From the NCBI GenBank assembly GCA_937915735.1, contig CALGGS010000272.1, positions 1 to 13,863 on the forward strand: 13,863 nucleotides of DNA. The letters run 5' to 3'. The notes beneath the pieces were generated by a model. It made no database searches, was not told where the DNA came from, and worked only from the letters and a program-made list of their open reading frames with translations. The position numbers and the translations under genes were made by a program. Below, one piece after another: positions 13,768 to 13,863 of the stretch (positions within the stretch are counted from its first letter, which is position 1; each line of letters begins with the position of its first letter). Source of the stretch: an uncultured Treponema sp. (GTDB taxonomy: Bacteria > Spirochaetota > Spirochaetia > Treponematales > Treponemataceae).

Positions 13768-13772
13768 CCTCC
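13768..13772 (-). promoter_or_regulatory. Ribosome binding site fixing the start of the 12963-13763 gene
   Basis: On the - strand GGAGG lies four bases before the ATG at 13763. A longer start at 13781 (MKIGGI) would read through this site and lacks one of its own, so 13763 is preferred. Confidence 0.75.
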
Positions 13773-13863
13773 GATTTTCATAAAAGCCTCAATTTCGACT
13801 TTTTAAATTTGCCAAACATTAAATTGAACACTTGCATGGAAGCACGTCTGTTACACACGTTCA

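Overview
The window most likely comes from a spirochaete of the Treponema type, or a close gut relative. I infer this from gene content and protein character, not from a search. It holds two large acidic-tethered lipoproteins predicted to act on pectin, followed by a housekeeping block with a two-gene LptF/LptG permease, tgt, dut, nrdR and rdgB. The main part has moderate GC. The first ~1000 bases are visibly more AT-rich and differ in codon use, so that end may be acquired DNA or an assembly join.

Layout. (1) 1-1064: AT-rich. A start-less reading frame with a Cys/His zinc-ribbon pattern (46-312) abuts a well-initiated small acidic protein of unknown function (313-831). Two short AT-rich palindromes follow. 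(2) 1065-6526: two genes on the + strand for lipoproteins. The first is a CE12-type rhamnogalacturonan acetylesterase with C-terminal beta-rich modules. The second is a CE8-type pectin methylesterase with an Ig-like domain and further beta-rich modules. Together they would strip acetyl and methyl esters from pectin so that lyases or hydrolases can cut it. Between them lies a strongly structured, GC-rich non-coding segment (3109-3271). A hairpin terminator closes this part. (3) 6643-11589: a tightly packed operon on the - strand, transcribed dut > lptF-like > lptG-like > tgt > DUF554 membrane protein. Its junctions are TAATG, ATGA, a 57-base gap and a 1-base gap. The DUF554 gene carries an in-frame insertion made of three consecutive palindromes. 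(4) 11590-11645: a short divergent promoter region centred on a palindromic TATAAT box. It serves nrdR on the + strand and dut on the - strand; dut has no Shine-Dalgarno site and may be leaderless. (5) 11646-13763: nrdR converges on rdgB with a 20-base overlap of coding ends. Upstream of rdgB, and co-oriented with it, is an unrecognised gene whose helix-turn-helix C-terminus is now in another reading frame, so it looks frameshifted.

Functional links. dut, nrdR and rdgB all concern nucleotide-pool quality or supply: dUTP removal, control of ribonucleotide reductase genes, and removal of deaminated purine nucleotides. LptF/LptG would form the membrane part of a lipid-extracting ABC transporter. 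No CRISPR array, tRNA, rRNA or transposase was seen. The points most worth a second look are the structured intergenic segment, the palindromic insertion inside a coding gene, the frameshifted HTH gene, the unusual N-terminal extension of the LptF-like protein and the foreign-looking left end.
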